Below, piece by piece: positions 35,386 through 45,129 of a DNA stretch of 64,000 nt (position 1 is the first letter of the stretch; each line of letters starts with the position of its first letter). Position numbers and translations under genes: made by a program. The stretch comes from Heliocybe sulcata (Eukaryota; Basidiomycota; Agaricomycetes; Gloeophyllales; Gloeophyllaceae). The stretch spans positions 827,361 to 891,360 of the forward strand of contig ML213507.1 of the NCBI GenBank assembly GCA_004369045.1, given 5' to 3'. Under the pieces are notes generated by a model. It had not been told where the DNA came from and searched no databases. It was given only the letters and a program-made list of their open reading frames with translations.

Positions 35386-36265
35386 ATGTCCTCCTCGTCC
35401 CTACTCACGTCCAGAACTTCCTCTCCGAAGTGTTTGAAGCGGTTGTGGATACATAAGTCGCTGCCTCCCGTGCCACCGGAAGGGTCTGATTCGTATACGG
35501 GTCAGGCGGAGGGATATTCACATCTACAGGGCACCGCCTATGAAAATGTGAGCATCCTAACATTGAGTTTCCCATCCACTCTCAATGAAGCGGGGGCAGC
35601 CATATGCGATAGACGAGTGTCCACGGACCCCCTCGAGCGTGCTTAGCCAGGACTCGCCCGGCGGGAGTGTACAGTCCCCTGCCAGCGCATACAGCGACGA
35701 CTCTTTCGAGGGCGATATCCGGCATCCACTACTATGCGCAGAGGAAGATGACTCGACTATTACGTTTGCGACGCCACCCTCCCCGGACGACATCTGCATC
35801 GTGGCTGCGCGCCCGATCCCGACGCCGATATACGTCCCCCCGCCGGACTTCCGCGACAGGGCGCTGCTCACGCCCATCTCGGAGCAGACGGAGATCGAGT
35901 CCATCTTGGACGTGCATCTCGACTACTCGGCGGACCGGGACGCGGTAAGGGAGACGGAGGACGCCGAGGACGACCGCGGCTCGCTCGCGCGGACGCCCAG
36001 TTTGTCGGAGTCGATGTGCACGGCGAGCTCGGAGGTGTCTTGTGGGTGTGTGGTTGGTGGGAAGACGTCGTGTGGGAGTCTCAGCGTGAGTACGCCGGCG
36101 ACGGAGGTGTCGCATTTCAGCGAGGCGGTGGTGGAGCATGGCAGCGGGAAGGTGCTCAGGCGCGTGGATAGGAAGTGGTATCGGCCGCGAGAGCTCGGGC
36201 TGCCGGGGGTGGAGGAGAGGGATTTGCTGGATAGTGATTGTAGTGATGAAGAAGGGTACTATTGA
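35386..36265 (+). CDS. Hypothetical acidic protein
   Basis: Two exons (35386-35547, 35600-36265) give 275 residues. It starts MSSSSLLTSRTSSPKCLKRL. The second exon begins PYAIDECPRTPSSVL and is rich in Ser, Asp, Glu and Pro (SQDSPGGSVQSPASAYSDDS, IPTPIYVPPPDFRDRALLTP). Near the end there is a better-ordered part, EVSHFSEAVVEHGSGKVLRR and VDRKWYRPRELGLPGVEERD, with an acidic C-terminus (SDCSDEEGYY). No membrane segment. I recognise no domain; it looks mostly disordered and probably phosphorylated, which is inference. The frame, splice phase and lack of competing frames support a real gene. The start could lie further upstream. Confidence 0.65.
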
Positions 36266-36492
36266 TGGACACTGTTGGACTGTTGCGCTTTGGAGTGGAG
36301 ACTGTATGCTAAGTTATTGCCATTCATCGTAGAGCTTTGTGTATTTGATACAAAATCATCTATTACGCCGATTGTGATTGCATGTATTGTGTGATCGATA
36401 GGATAGCGACATGAGGGTAGAGCTCACAGAACGAGCTGTCGACAAAAGATAAAGCAAAGGGTACAGGAGAGCATGCGGAGACGGGGAAAGCG

Positions 36493-37584
36493 TCAGGAGA
36501 TGTCTTCGTACTCCTCGTCGATCTCGAGGTACCTCCGGATATCGGCCGGCTCGATGGCGTTTTGCCTGCAGAAGTGGGACAGGAGCATCGAATAGTTGTC
36601 TGCACATACATTTGCGACTTGTCAGTTCCAGTCGGCAGCTCAAGCCGAGGATCATGGGACAGATGATACGGTTGAGAGATGCACACGCACCGGTCCAGCG
36701 AATGGCGGCCTCTTTCGCGAGCACGAGCGCTCTCTTCTTTTCCTCGATCTTGACAGGATCGCATGCGCCGTATTGTGCCAGCTCATCTTCGAGAGTCTGC
36801 AGCTCTTTTTTGAGGTCGGAGAGGTTCTGCAGGGCGGCTGTGCGCTCCTCCTACCAGGCAGTCAGGTGGTACCGAGAAACGGAGCAAAAGCAGCGTACAC
36901 TTTCGAGGCGCGCGGCACGCTCTTTCTCAATGTTGGTGCGGAGCTCGGCGAGCTGCTTTTGATGCGCGTCACGGGTTTCTTTCACAGTCTCCAGGCGGTT
37001 TTGCAGCTGCGGAGGTGGGGTTAGAGGTGGGTTTTTCTTTGGAGGCTATTGCTACTGACGACAGTGCCGCGTTGTGAGGGAAAGCTCCAGAAGACTGTAT
37101 ACGGTGATAGGGTTAGTTTGAGCGCATATAGGGAGACTTGAACAGAGATCAGACGTACAGTTGGAGGATCCGACTTTGTCGGAAGATACGTGACCGTCGT
37201 CTACGAGCGACTGGAGGACTTCCTTGACTGATTGGGATACTGTGCATTATATCGGGAGTGGTGTAAGTCAGCACCAGGGTAGAGGCAGTAGAACCGACCG
37301 ATGCCCTTCATTTTAGGTCCGAGTTTCTCCAGCTCCTTGAGCTGACGGGATGCTTCAGTGAGGATGTTCCGATGTAAGCGAGATTATCTACCTGAAAGAA
37401 GTCTTTCTGCAGGGAGAGTGTCATTTCATGGTTACGGTAGAATGAGATGAGGCTTTGTGCATACCGTCTCATGGAATATTTCGAGCAGTCTGACGCGTTT
37501 TTCTTCTGCGGACAGTCCTCTTGGCGCCTATCAAACACTGTAGTAAAGCGCCAGAGCCACTGTCAACATGTAGACACGTACCAT
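36493..37584 (-). CDS. MND1: Meiotic nuclear division protein 1 (Hop2-Mnd1 complex)
   Basis: Partner of Hop2; the complex stimulates Dmc1/Rad51 strand exchange during meiosis in the nucleus. Nine coding exons (37584-37582, 37527-37465, 37406-37392, 37341-37299, 37239-37159, 37094-37063, 37006-36899, 36850-36691, 36599-36493) give 203 residues, the normal size. The winged-helix N-terminus reads APRGLSAEEKRVRLLEIFHE, KDFFQ, LKELEKLGPKMKGI and SQSVKEVLQSLVDDG, ending in NFFWSFPSQ. A long coiled coil follows (LQNRLETVKETRDAHQKQLA and LSDLKKELQTLEDELAQYG). The helical cap is LAKEAAIRWTDNYSML. The first coding exon is just the ATG and the third is 15 bases. The gene is expected only in sexual species, so the organism probably has meiosis. 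Confidence 0.92.
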
Positions 37585-38275
37585 ATCGGAGCAAACAAGT
37601 AACTTGTGGGCTGTGGAACGTCGAACGACTGATCATGAGAGAAAAGCTGAGCGCGTCGCGTCACTGTCATGTGACCGTGGAAGACTTTTGTGATTGGTCG
37701 GAGCTTGTTTTGGCGTCATGTCAACTTGCACCTTCGATGCCACATCGGACGCTTCCTTGTCAGTACGAAACGGGACCGTGGTCTTCCCTTTCAAGCTTTT
37801 GCTCTACGGCCTGCGAATGAGCTTGCATTGAATCAGTAAGTATCTGAACGTTAACGCTGACTCTTGCAGTTGCGACGTATCGCACCGTTGATGCATCCAG
37901 GCTGCGAGGTAATACGACCGGCTTGGAGTCCACGGATAGTGGGATGGCGGAGCACGTCCTGGTCTGGATATATGCGGAGTCGAGGGACAAGAAGGCAGCT
38001 CCTCGCTCCGCATACATCGAGACTAATTAATGTTGCCTCACACCACCGATGTCAAGCCAGAAGGCGCATATACCCACTTCAGGCAATTGCCATCGTTCGA
38101 ACACGATCGAACACGATTGTTGAGTGCGTTCTCTTTCTCCAAACAACGCGCAAACAAACACAGGTTATATCTCCCTAAGCTTCACGCCTCTCCGTCTTTT
38201 CGACCACACTTATTGCGCCCTGCCTTATAACAGCATTCCGCGCGATATTTGTCTTCTCTGGACCTTGGCACTGCC
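37585..38275. other. Divergent intergenic region, MND1 / repeat-protein gene
   Basis: 691 bp holding both promoters. A TATA-like site near 38224-38230 faces the plus-strand gene. The direct repeat cgatcgaacacga / cgttcgaacacga near 38093-38117 is short. No gene was recognised. Confidence 0.4.
38224..38230 (+). promoter_or_regulatory. Possible TATA element of the repeat-protein gene
   Basis: The motif cttataa lies about 45-50 bp before the ATG at 38276. Weak match, assigned by position only. Confidence 0.35.
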
Positions 38276-41200
38276 ATGGATTCCACTGCGGTTTCATTCT
38301 CGGTCTTGGACATCGTTCTTCTTGTTCTCCTCATCATCTCCCTCCTCGGTCTCATCGTCCTCGGCGTCGCCGTCTTGAAGTTTGTCATCAAGCCTTCGAC
38401 CAAGAAGACTCAGCCTACTCTCCCCCCTCCCGTTACGCTTGCAGCTGTCCCCGCTGCCATCAAACCTGTCAATGAATCAACCCCCACCGCTGCACCCGCA
38501 GTACGCGGCGGGTTCGTCCCCGCCGACGTCGTCCCTCCCAGTGCCGATGTCATTCGGAATCAACTCGAGCTCATCAAATGTGACAACCACCAGTTCGTCG
38601 ATAATTCCCTGCGGGACAGTGGTAAGCAATACGTTACATCCTTCTGCCCTCATGCTCACGCCCGACGCTTCCAGTCGCGGAAAAAGCTATTCAAGGACTA
38701 CACTCGAACCGTTCGACGGAGGTTACGTCTGTACCTTGCGCATATAGTGACCGCGGCAATTCGAAAAATGTTCCCGATGGTCACTCGGAGAACACCAAGG
38801 CTTCCGCACTCCCTGTTGCCTCTGTTCTGTTTGCCTCCCTACCGCCAGCGGAAGGTGAACGTAATGGTATGACGGATGATCCCACGGAAAATTCGATGGT
38901 TCAGAACACGATAGAAGTTCGTGTCCCTGATTGTAGCGTCGACGTTGTCTAACTGCGGCGCATAGATTGAGTCCAAAGCCACGGCTACATCTCTATTGAA
39001 GGTTGATGTTGACAGCACAGATGGATCACCCGTCAGCAATTATCATTCGGAGAGCTCGACGGCATCTGAATTCCCTCATGCGGCCGTATTGTTCGCATCT
39101 CCATATCAGGTGGAAGACTACCATGTTAGTAAGGTTAACGGTCACTTGGGATGCATTGTTCAGAATTCGGCTGAGGTGCGTACGCTGCTCGTTACCGAGC
39201 CGGCCTTTGTCTAATATATGAATGCAGATGAGCAGCCTTAACTCCGAGGAACTCGTATACCTCAACTTCGTCGCACTCTTCGAAGAATCTTCCATTGCTA
39301 CTGGAGACGCCGTAGTCGTCGAAGTACCCATTATCCAGGAGGAAGTCTCCCTGGTTGAGCAAGTGACTATCCCCGTCGTCTCTCCTCCTGTGGCCCCGGC
39401 GCCTCCCGTCATTGATGATGAACTCGACATTGTCGAGTGTGTGCATCTACTGTTCCCTGTGCCGGTGAGCTTGTTCTGTTTTGGTATTGAACCCTATTCG
39501 CTCATGCACACACAGGACTATACTATATTCCCTGGCACCGCCCTGAACGTACTCGATGCATCGCCCGATGTTGGCGAACTCGATATGTTCAATTATCTGA
39601 ACCTTCTGTTTCCTGATCAAACTATCGCGCAAACTATCACTGAGCCCGTACAAGCTACTATTGAAGACACATATACCACGACTACTGCGAACGATTTCCC
39701 GGCCCAGCTCGACTCGTTCGAAGCTATGAACCTGCTGTTTTCCATCAATGTGAGTGTTTCGTACTGCTTGGTCTCCCTGTCCTGCTCAACCTCTCGTAAT
39801 AGCACGCAGAGTCGGCGACCGCTATCGCTGACGCTAAAGGGGCCGACGACGAGCTCGACTTGTTCGACGCTTTAAACATTATGTTTCCCATCTTGGCTAC
39901 CGCCAACATCGAGGAGGATGAAGTTGAACTGGACCTGTTTGATGTTTTGAACGATCTGTTCCGCGTTGTGGTGAGCTCTTTCTTATGCATCTCTGGTACT
40001 GCCTTCTGATCCGAGCCTAGGATGAACTCCCGGATCAGGGTATCACGCGGCCTCAGGTGCAAACGCTACCAATCATTGTCGATGTCGAAGAAGAGCTCGA
40101 CGTGTTAGAGGACCTGAATGTTCTGTTCCCTGAAGTGGTGAGTACTCGTAAGGTAGCATCGATATTTCTTTCTTAACTACCCGCAGGGTGAGGGTATGGC
40201 GACGCCGCCGCTACAGCCTGCGACCGATGCGGAAGAGGATGTCTCCGACATTGACACCCTGGGAATGTCGCCTGAGAATCCGATCCTACTGAACGATCTT
40301 GACGATGAGCCCATCGCAGAGGAGGCCACGGAGATCAAGCCTGAGGTTAGGCAGGAAGAAGACCTGCAGGAGAGCGAGGATGCGCTTGAGCGGAAGCCAT
40401 TCATGAGCAACATCAAGATTTCGACCACCGACGGGCGTTCTGAGCTGACCGAGGCAAGTCAAACTTCAGAGTACTGTGTTACTGCAGGATAGCCACTGCT
40501 CGGTGCTGACCTAGCCATGCGAACAGACTCTCCTTTCTGGGCTGATGTTTGATTTCGGTCCCGAATCGTCGCCCTTCATCGGACGCGGAGAAGTAAGTGA
40601 ACCGTGGCTGTCCTGCACTTATTGTCTCATCGTCTCTGTCACAGATCATCGCTGCTCCTGTGGCTTCTACACCTACGCGGGACCTACTGGGGTCGCCGCT
40701 GCAGCTGCAATCTCCGGCAACGTTCAATGCTTCCAGACGGCGGCACGATCCCTTCGGAACACCCGAATGCTCATCTCTGGCTGACGCTGGATGTCTATCT
40801 CGACTTCATCATCAGGACGACACCCTCGCCACCCTTCGAGAGGAGTCGCCATCGATTGGGAAGTCATTCGCTGAGACGGCATATAACGAGTCGATTACCG
40901 TTGGCAATGGTATCCTTCCCGAGTCTCATGTCAACCCAAGATCGGTCGAGTATAGTTGGGACCTTTCCTCTTCACTATCCCGCTGTCGCCAGCGGACGAG
41001 TAGCGCCAATGGGTCGCCACGCTATGAGCCTTATAGGTCTTCGATGCCTACTGCACGGGCTGCCGATGTGAGATATACGGGCCATTCAAGGCGGGACACT
41101 GGTGGTGGGGCGGTGGGTACACCGCCAACGCAGCAACAGCTGCATATGCATCCCATGGCACAAGGAACACCTTCCGACGTGGGGAGCAGATCCTCTGTAG

Positions 41201-42945
41201 CATCGGTAATTTCGGTTCACTCGGTTGCGCGACCGGCACCGCCGACGCCGTCGAAAATGAGGGCCCTCGGCCGGACGCGCTGGGCACCCACGTTTACAAG
41301 GCGGGTTTCGGAGTTGAGGAGTCCGAGTCTGTCTTCCAGGTCGGGTGAGAGAAGGGACAGTGGAAGGTCGAGTGGTAGTGGAGTCAGTTCATCCTTCCTC
41401 ACTGCCTAAACTACTGCTGATGGGCATTGCTTAGTTTCCACCTGTCCGGTCCCGTGCTTCTCTAACATCATACGAGGCTCGCACACCTCAATGGAACTTT
41501 AACGGATCTATTGGGGGCAGCGGAGGGATCCCTTCGAGTCCCTCCTATTCAAGGACAGGGCAGTCCAGCGCATTTGAAGAAATCTCACTGCGATCGACCT
41601 CACCGCCTCGGCCTGTGGTGCCCTCTCCGGCCTCGGATGTATCCCACGTGAGTTGTCCGTATCTGCAGCCTATGTATGGATCACCACGGTCTCCTGTGGC
41701 TTCCCTCCGACGACCGTCGGCGCCATCTCCAGGCTCGTCTTCATCTGGATTAAGTCAGAGATATCTTCCGGCGCTCTTGTCCTCCACCTCATCACAAGCG
41801 TTCGCCCGTGCGGTCTTCTCGAGTCCGAGTCGCTCTAGTCATGCGTGGTCACCTGCGACAGGGCGAGGGCGACCAACTGCCCCTTCTCCTGAGTCAGTCT
41901 CGTCTGAACCGAGTCGAAGGTATCTGCCAGCACTTGTGTCTACCACTTCTCCTTCAACCGACACCGACATTGATGCAAGAAGCCCAAGCCAGTTCAGCTA
42001 TGTCTCGACGCCTCGTACGGGAGAGATCCGCTGGCAGCCGAGTCCCGAGCTCCCACCACCGCAAGGGCCCTCATCGCCACAGGAGCCCCCTGCCCGCCCG
42101 TCGACTCCTGTTTCTGGTACGATGCCCTCTCCCGACTCCCGGCCTACATCGCTCAGGCTACGCCCTGAGTCTGCCTACTCCATTGATGACCAGTTATTTT
42201 TCCGGTACGATGCGGTGCGAAGACCGGATAAGGCTTGGCTAATTGACGCTTACCGGTTTGCGTTCCGCCTGGAGCGCGCCGCCCGGGGAGAACGAGTGTT
42301 GCCTGATTACGGGGATGATACTCTCTACAAACTGGACGGTCGTTTAACCGGTCAATCGAGGAGGGTAAGAGCGGAAGTTAAGCGGCAGGAGTTTATGGAC
42401 CTCGAGGATGGTCGCCGTGCGGTGCGCCGCGCCACCAGGACGATGGGAGCTTTCGGAATAATGGAAGGTGATGGTCGTCCTGAAGAGTGGGGAGAGGCTG
42501 CGGAGGAAGATGAGGTGGAGTCTGACTTGGACGGTCTGTCCGTCGACAGCCAGGCATCTTCCTGTTCGAGCCAAGAGCCTGGCGGTTTCCCGGAAAGTAT
42601 CCTTTGCTTCCTGAGGCCGAAGAATGCGGAAGAAGAACCGAATCTGGCTGTCGCTGAGGCGTTTAATGCCGGGTTGGAATGGGCTCTCAAGGCGTATGAC
42701 CCGGAGTGGGATCCTCCTCAGCATCCCAACAAAGTGAGTCTTCTTTCTTGACCTCGTAAGATAATATTGACAATCGTCCGCTAGAATATCCAGGAGTATA
42801 TGTATAAGTTCTGGCGGCGCAAGCTGAACGAGCTAGCTGAGAATCCTGTGGAGCATACGTTTGATCAAGTGCCGGTGAGTGTTGCATCTTTCCAGTCGTC
42901 CTTGCCGTCGATTAACTTAGCTGGTCTTAGGATCTGCCAGCGTAG
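38276..42945 (+). CDS. Large single-pass membrane protein with seven ELDxxxxLNxLFP repeats, unknown family
   Basis: Predicted 1342 residues from 13 exons: 38276-38621, 38675-38916, 38966-39175, 39228-39464, 39516-39749, 39803-39970, 40021-40137, 40187-40453, 40527-40592, 40645-41382, 41435-42733, 42785-42874, 42931-42945. All introns after the first are phase 0. Residues 10-38 or so form one membrane helix (VLDIVLLVLLIISLLGLIVL), with no cleavable signal. Exons 4-7 carry seven copies of an acidic-hydrophobic motif, for example DELDIVECVHLLFPV and DELDLFDALNIMFPI. Exons 8-11 are Ser/Pro/Arg-rich and disordered. Exon 11 ends with an ordered part (YSIDDQLFFRYDAVRRPDKA, WLIDAYRFAFRLERAARGER). The C-terminus is NIQEYMYKFWRRKLNELAEN. 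One intron (40454-40526) has a GC donor; if it is not used, the gene ends at 40491 and a second gene would follow. I do not recognise the family. Confidence 0.65.
39246..40134 (+). repeat. Seven-copy protein repeat encoded across exons 4-7
   Basis: Copies at 39246-39284 (EELVYLNFVALFE), 39417-39461 (DELDIVECVHLLFPV), 39573-39617 (GELDMFNYLNLLFPD), 39702-39746 (AQLDSFEAMNLLFSI), 39848-39892 (DELDLFDALNIMFPI), 39923-39967 (VELDLFDVLNDLFRV) and 40090-40134 (EELDVLEDLNVLFPE). The consensus is D/E-E-L-D-x-F/V-x-x-L-N-x-L-F-P. Copies 2, 4, 6 and 7 end 1-2 codons from a phase-0 GTGAG donor, which suggests growth by exon duplication. Confidence 0.88.
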
Positions 42946-43237
42946 CACGAGTGCCGTGTTCTTTTCTTGGTGGACCAGTGAATTAGTGAATGGTTGTCTG
43001 CATGAACGAATATTCTTCCTGATGTGTAGCAGTATCTCTGTATCTCCCACACTCGTCTGTCTCGGATTCATTCTGTACTACACCTTCTATTTATCATTTC
43101 TCTACGTATATCATTACAAGCAGCATCCCAATAGCGGGCGTTTGGGGCAAAATAGCGACATATCTGGAAATGACAATCGAGTTGCTTTCCTTAACCGGTT
43201 GAAATTCGATGGTTGTTCTTTGCGGCCATAACCTGCA

Positions 43238-44929
43238 ATGTCCCTTTTCGTCCGGCGACCACCAACACCCTTTTCCCGCTCCAAGCGCCGCTACCACAGC
43301 ACGCCCATTGCATGCGCCGGCGGAAGGCCCTCAAAAACGCTCACAGGCAGGTCAACACCAGGCAGGCGAAAATCTTTCGTGCAGACGGTCGAACCCAGTC
43401 TCGAGTTACCAGAGTTGGAATTATGGAGGGAGACATTTCCGTACAGCGCTATGGGCCTGAAGGACAGGGTGTCGGTGAAGAACCCAGCGACTGCGGATAA
43501 GCTGGCGAAGAGCTTCGTCTACTGGAACTGGAATAAGATGGATGAGAAGAAGGAGCCGTCGAATGTGAAGGAGTACGCTGAGGAATCAGAACAGCAGGAA
43601 GCTAATGCAGACCTGGAATCGGAACTAGAACCAGGTAACGGAAAGGGTAAAGTTATAATCGAGGCGTTCCCTGGTGAGTCGAAGTGGCTCGTGTCTCCAT
43701 TCAACACGCTCATGCATATGCCTTCAGGCCCTGGGGCTCTCACGCGTGCACTGATGCGGCTGCCCGAAGAGCGCGTACGGAAGCTTATTGTGCTGGAGGA
43801 CGACGAGCTGTACTATCCCTGGCTAAAAGTATGTTCTCCTCGCGCTCTAAGACTCTTCTACTTATCTCCTCGTCTCAGCTCCTTGAAAAAGTCGACCCTC
43901 GCGTGCACGTCATCGACAAATCCGGCTACTCATGGGAGACGTACGAAGTCATCGAAGAGCTTGGCCTGCTCGACGACGTCAAGAAGCAGCCCTGGGAGCA
44001 AGTGCACGACGACCTGCACTTCATCTCGCACATACCCACGAACATCATGGGGGAGCAGCTCGTTTCCCAGTTTTTCCGGTGCATCCCCGACCAGCAGTGG
44101 CTGTACAAATTCGGACGCGTGCCCATGAGCATTATCCTGGGCGCGCGGATGTGGAAGGTGTGTGGTCCCCTCGTATGGTACGCAATGATGTCCAACCCTA
44201 ACCTCATCAGCGCATCTCCGCCGCCCCCGCCACGCAAGACCGCTGCAAAGTGTCCGTCATTGCGGAGGCGACCTCCGCATTCGCCGCGTCGCTCCCGCCG
44301 TCCCGCCTCCTTCCCTACGAAGAACACTTTCACCCGGCGTTTGTGAGGGAGAATCGCACCGGCAAGGAGAAACATCATGGTCCGCTCATCAGCATCAATA
44401 CCCTGCCGCTCGCGCAACAGGTAAATTGTGTCTGCCTTAAGCATGGGCGTCAGCATAATTAAACCTATTTTCAGGTCATCGACACATATTCCTTGGAAAA
44501 ATGGGACTTCTGCTTGAGACGTCTTTTTGTGCTAAAGCGCACCGCTATTGGCAAAGCAGTGGCGTAAGTCCCGCTTTGTCTTCTCGTCGCTGCCCTTTAG
44601 GATGCTTACTAAATTCAACGTAGCTCCCTAGCTCCCGGTGCGAACACCCTGATCAAGTACCTCTCTGATGAGAGCAGCTTACCCCCGAAAGAGCGGTTGG
44701 ACCTCACTAAGGCCATCAACGAGATGACGGTCAGAGACTGGTCATTAGTCCTCAAAGCCTTCGAGAGATGGCCGTTCGCCCCGGAGGATCTATTGATCTC
44801 TGACGGGTTCAATGACGATAGGGACGATGGCAAAAGGTAAGTAGAATTTTACTTTTAAATCTTTGGTGTATGGTTCTGACTGCTCTGATAGGTTTTAGGA
44901 GCCAATCGACCCTCGCGTCACCGCGCTAG
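43238..44929 (+). CDS. MTF1: Mitochondrial transcription factor B / rRNA dimethyltransferase-like (MTF1)
   Basis: Member of the KsgA/Dim1 methyltransferase fold that helps mitochondrial RNA polymerase open promoters. Seven exons (43238-43673, 43728-43828, 43879-44157, 44211-44420, 44475-44563, 44624-44836, 44899-44929) give 452 residues. The N-terminus is a basic mitochondrial presequence (MSLFVRRPPTPFSRSKRRYH). The SAM-motif region is VIIEAFPGPGALTRALMRLP, split by an intron, followed by RKLIVLEDDELYYPWLK. HDDLHFISHIPTNIMGEQLV and FGRVPMSIILGARMWK correspond to the catalytic-loop part, where the methylase N-x-P-Y is replaced by HIPTN. The C-terminal helical domain reads SLEKWDFCLRRLFVLKRTAI. 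The loss of a clean catalytic motif suggests it acts in transcription rather than methylation, as in yeast Mtf1. Confidence 0.87.
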
Positions 44930-45129
44930 GCTGAGCAAGCGTGGGCAAAGTACCTATCCACGGGCGTAAACTCTTCCCCGTCAACATGGCTGAAGTACAG
45001 AAGCGAGGTTGAGGGTGCACCACAATACGCTCACGCGTTATAGAATACAATCGGCTAATAATAATATGAATGGCCCTATACCCAAACCAACAGATGATGA
45101 ACTCCCTGCTCTCTTTCGACGGCTCTGCG

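Noticed and set aside
40489-40491. TAG as the end of the repeat-protein gene
   Set aside because: Possible but less likely: a consensus GC donor just upstream and an acceptor 30 bases downstream keep the frame, and there is no room for a second promoter. Listed as a finding.
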